This document shows positions 63,854-64,000 of a DNA stretch of 64,000 nucleotides, piece by piece. This stretch comes from Chryseobacterium glaciei (GTDB taxonomy: Bacteria; Bacteroidota; Bacteroidia; Flavobacteriales; Weeksellaceae): assembly GCF_001648155.1 (NCBI RefSeq), contig NZ_CP015199.1, positions 1,560,501 to 1,624,500 of the forward strand, given 5' to 3'. Made by a program: the position numbers and the translations under genes. The notes beneath the pieces are model-generated. The model was not told where the DNA came from. It did not search any database and saw only the letters and a program-made list of their open reading frames with translations. How positions within the stretch are numbered: the first letter of the stretch is position 1; each line of letters starts with the position of its first letter.

Positions 63854-64000
63854 TTATTTTTTGGAAACAAGGAATACCTGATACCCTGCTTTAAGGGTGA
63901 TTTTTGGCATTCTTACCTTTTTTGAGAAGTATCCGGAGATCCCCTGTACGACACTTTTGCTAAGGTCAGAGGTAATCTGCTGTCCTGCTGTAGAACTTAA
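63854..64000 (-). CDS. traM: Conjugative transposon protein TraM, C-terminal part
   Basis: The minus strand is open from the right edge to a stop at 63854-63856: TAGQQITSDLSKSVVQGISG, YFSKKVRMPKITLKAGYQVFL and VSKK. The end LKAGY.VFL is the typical TraM C-terminus of CTnDOT-like elements, and the position before traN agrees. TraM is the VirB10-like inner-to-outer membrane channel protein. The start lies outside the window. Confidence 0.85.
   Translation of the reverse strand, partial: LSSTAGQQITSDLSKSVVQGISGYFSKKVRMPKITLKAGYQVFLVSKK

Noticed and set aside
1..64000. CRISPR arrays, tRNA and rRNA genes
   Set aside because: No regularly spaced direct repeats, no cloverleaf-like segments and no rRNA-like sequence were seen on either strand.
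1..64000. Insertion sequences with transposase genes
   Set aside because: No DDE, HUH or serine transposase motif in any long ORF; the IS66-like tail at 14274-15062 is not a transposase.

Overview
The window is from a Bacteroidota genome, most likely the Chryseobacterium/Elizabethkingia/Sphingobacterium/Pedobacter range. Evidence: SusC/SusD pairs with ECF sigma/FecR regulators, a T9SS sorting-domain protein, TAnnTTTG-type promoter boxes, no Shine-Dalgarno sequences, and a CTnDOT-type conjugation module. It reads as the cargo region plus one edge of the transfer region of an integrative conjugative element (ICE). A tyrosine integrase (cut by the left edge) and an excisionase-like gene mark the left side. 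traM (cut by the right edge), traN, traO and traQ mark the right side. Everything between is accessory DNA.

Layout. 0-1.5 kb: integrase, terminator, excisionase-type HTH gene and a small partner. 1.7-6.8 kb: defence-like block with a YegP/PIN gene pair, a decayed ORF, a single-chain SIR2-APAZ-Argonaute fusion and a small lamin-tail-like protein. 7.4-13.9 kb: plasmid/ICE maintenance block with SSB, a DUF932 protein, several small conserved ORFs, and a PRTRC cassette (E, C, unnamed, B, ThiF); one PRTRC gene appears to carry a one-base frameshift. 13.9-14.1 kb: a dense cluster of perfect inverted repeats. 14.3-16.6 kb: three poorly characterised genes.

16.6-27.9 kb is nutrient/peptide cassette A: TPR-AraC regulator, lipoprotein, MauE-like redox membrane protein, small exported Cys peptide, then converging TlpA-like protein, SusD, SusC, FecR and ECF sigma. 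28.2-36.0 kb is a type I restriction-modification operon with its own HTH controller. 36.0-41.1 kb is a mutagenic polymerase cassette (DnaE-type polymerase and DinB) divergent from an S24/HTH repressor with a clear palindromic operator. 41.1-52.6 kb is cassette B, a paralogue of cassette A in mirror orientation: ECF, FecR, SusC, SusD, S9 peptidase, converging small Cys peptide, MauE fusion and AraC regulator. 52.7-61.5 kb holds small genes, a DUF922 protease-like gene, and a 2125-aa RHS polymorphic toxin with immunity candidate and a T9SS-sorted partner. 61.8-64 kb is traQ-traO-traN-traM.

The two most interesting signals are the fused SIR2-Argonaute, a probable NAD-depleting abortive defence, and the two mirrored cassettes that both join a SusCD transporter to a small exported cysteine peptide, a MauE-type redox protein and an exported enzyme (thioredoxin-like in A, peptidase in B). 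The second grouping looks like an unnamed system. All calls come from reading the sequence without database searches.
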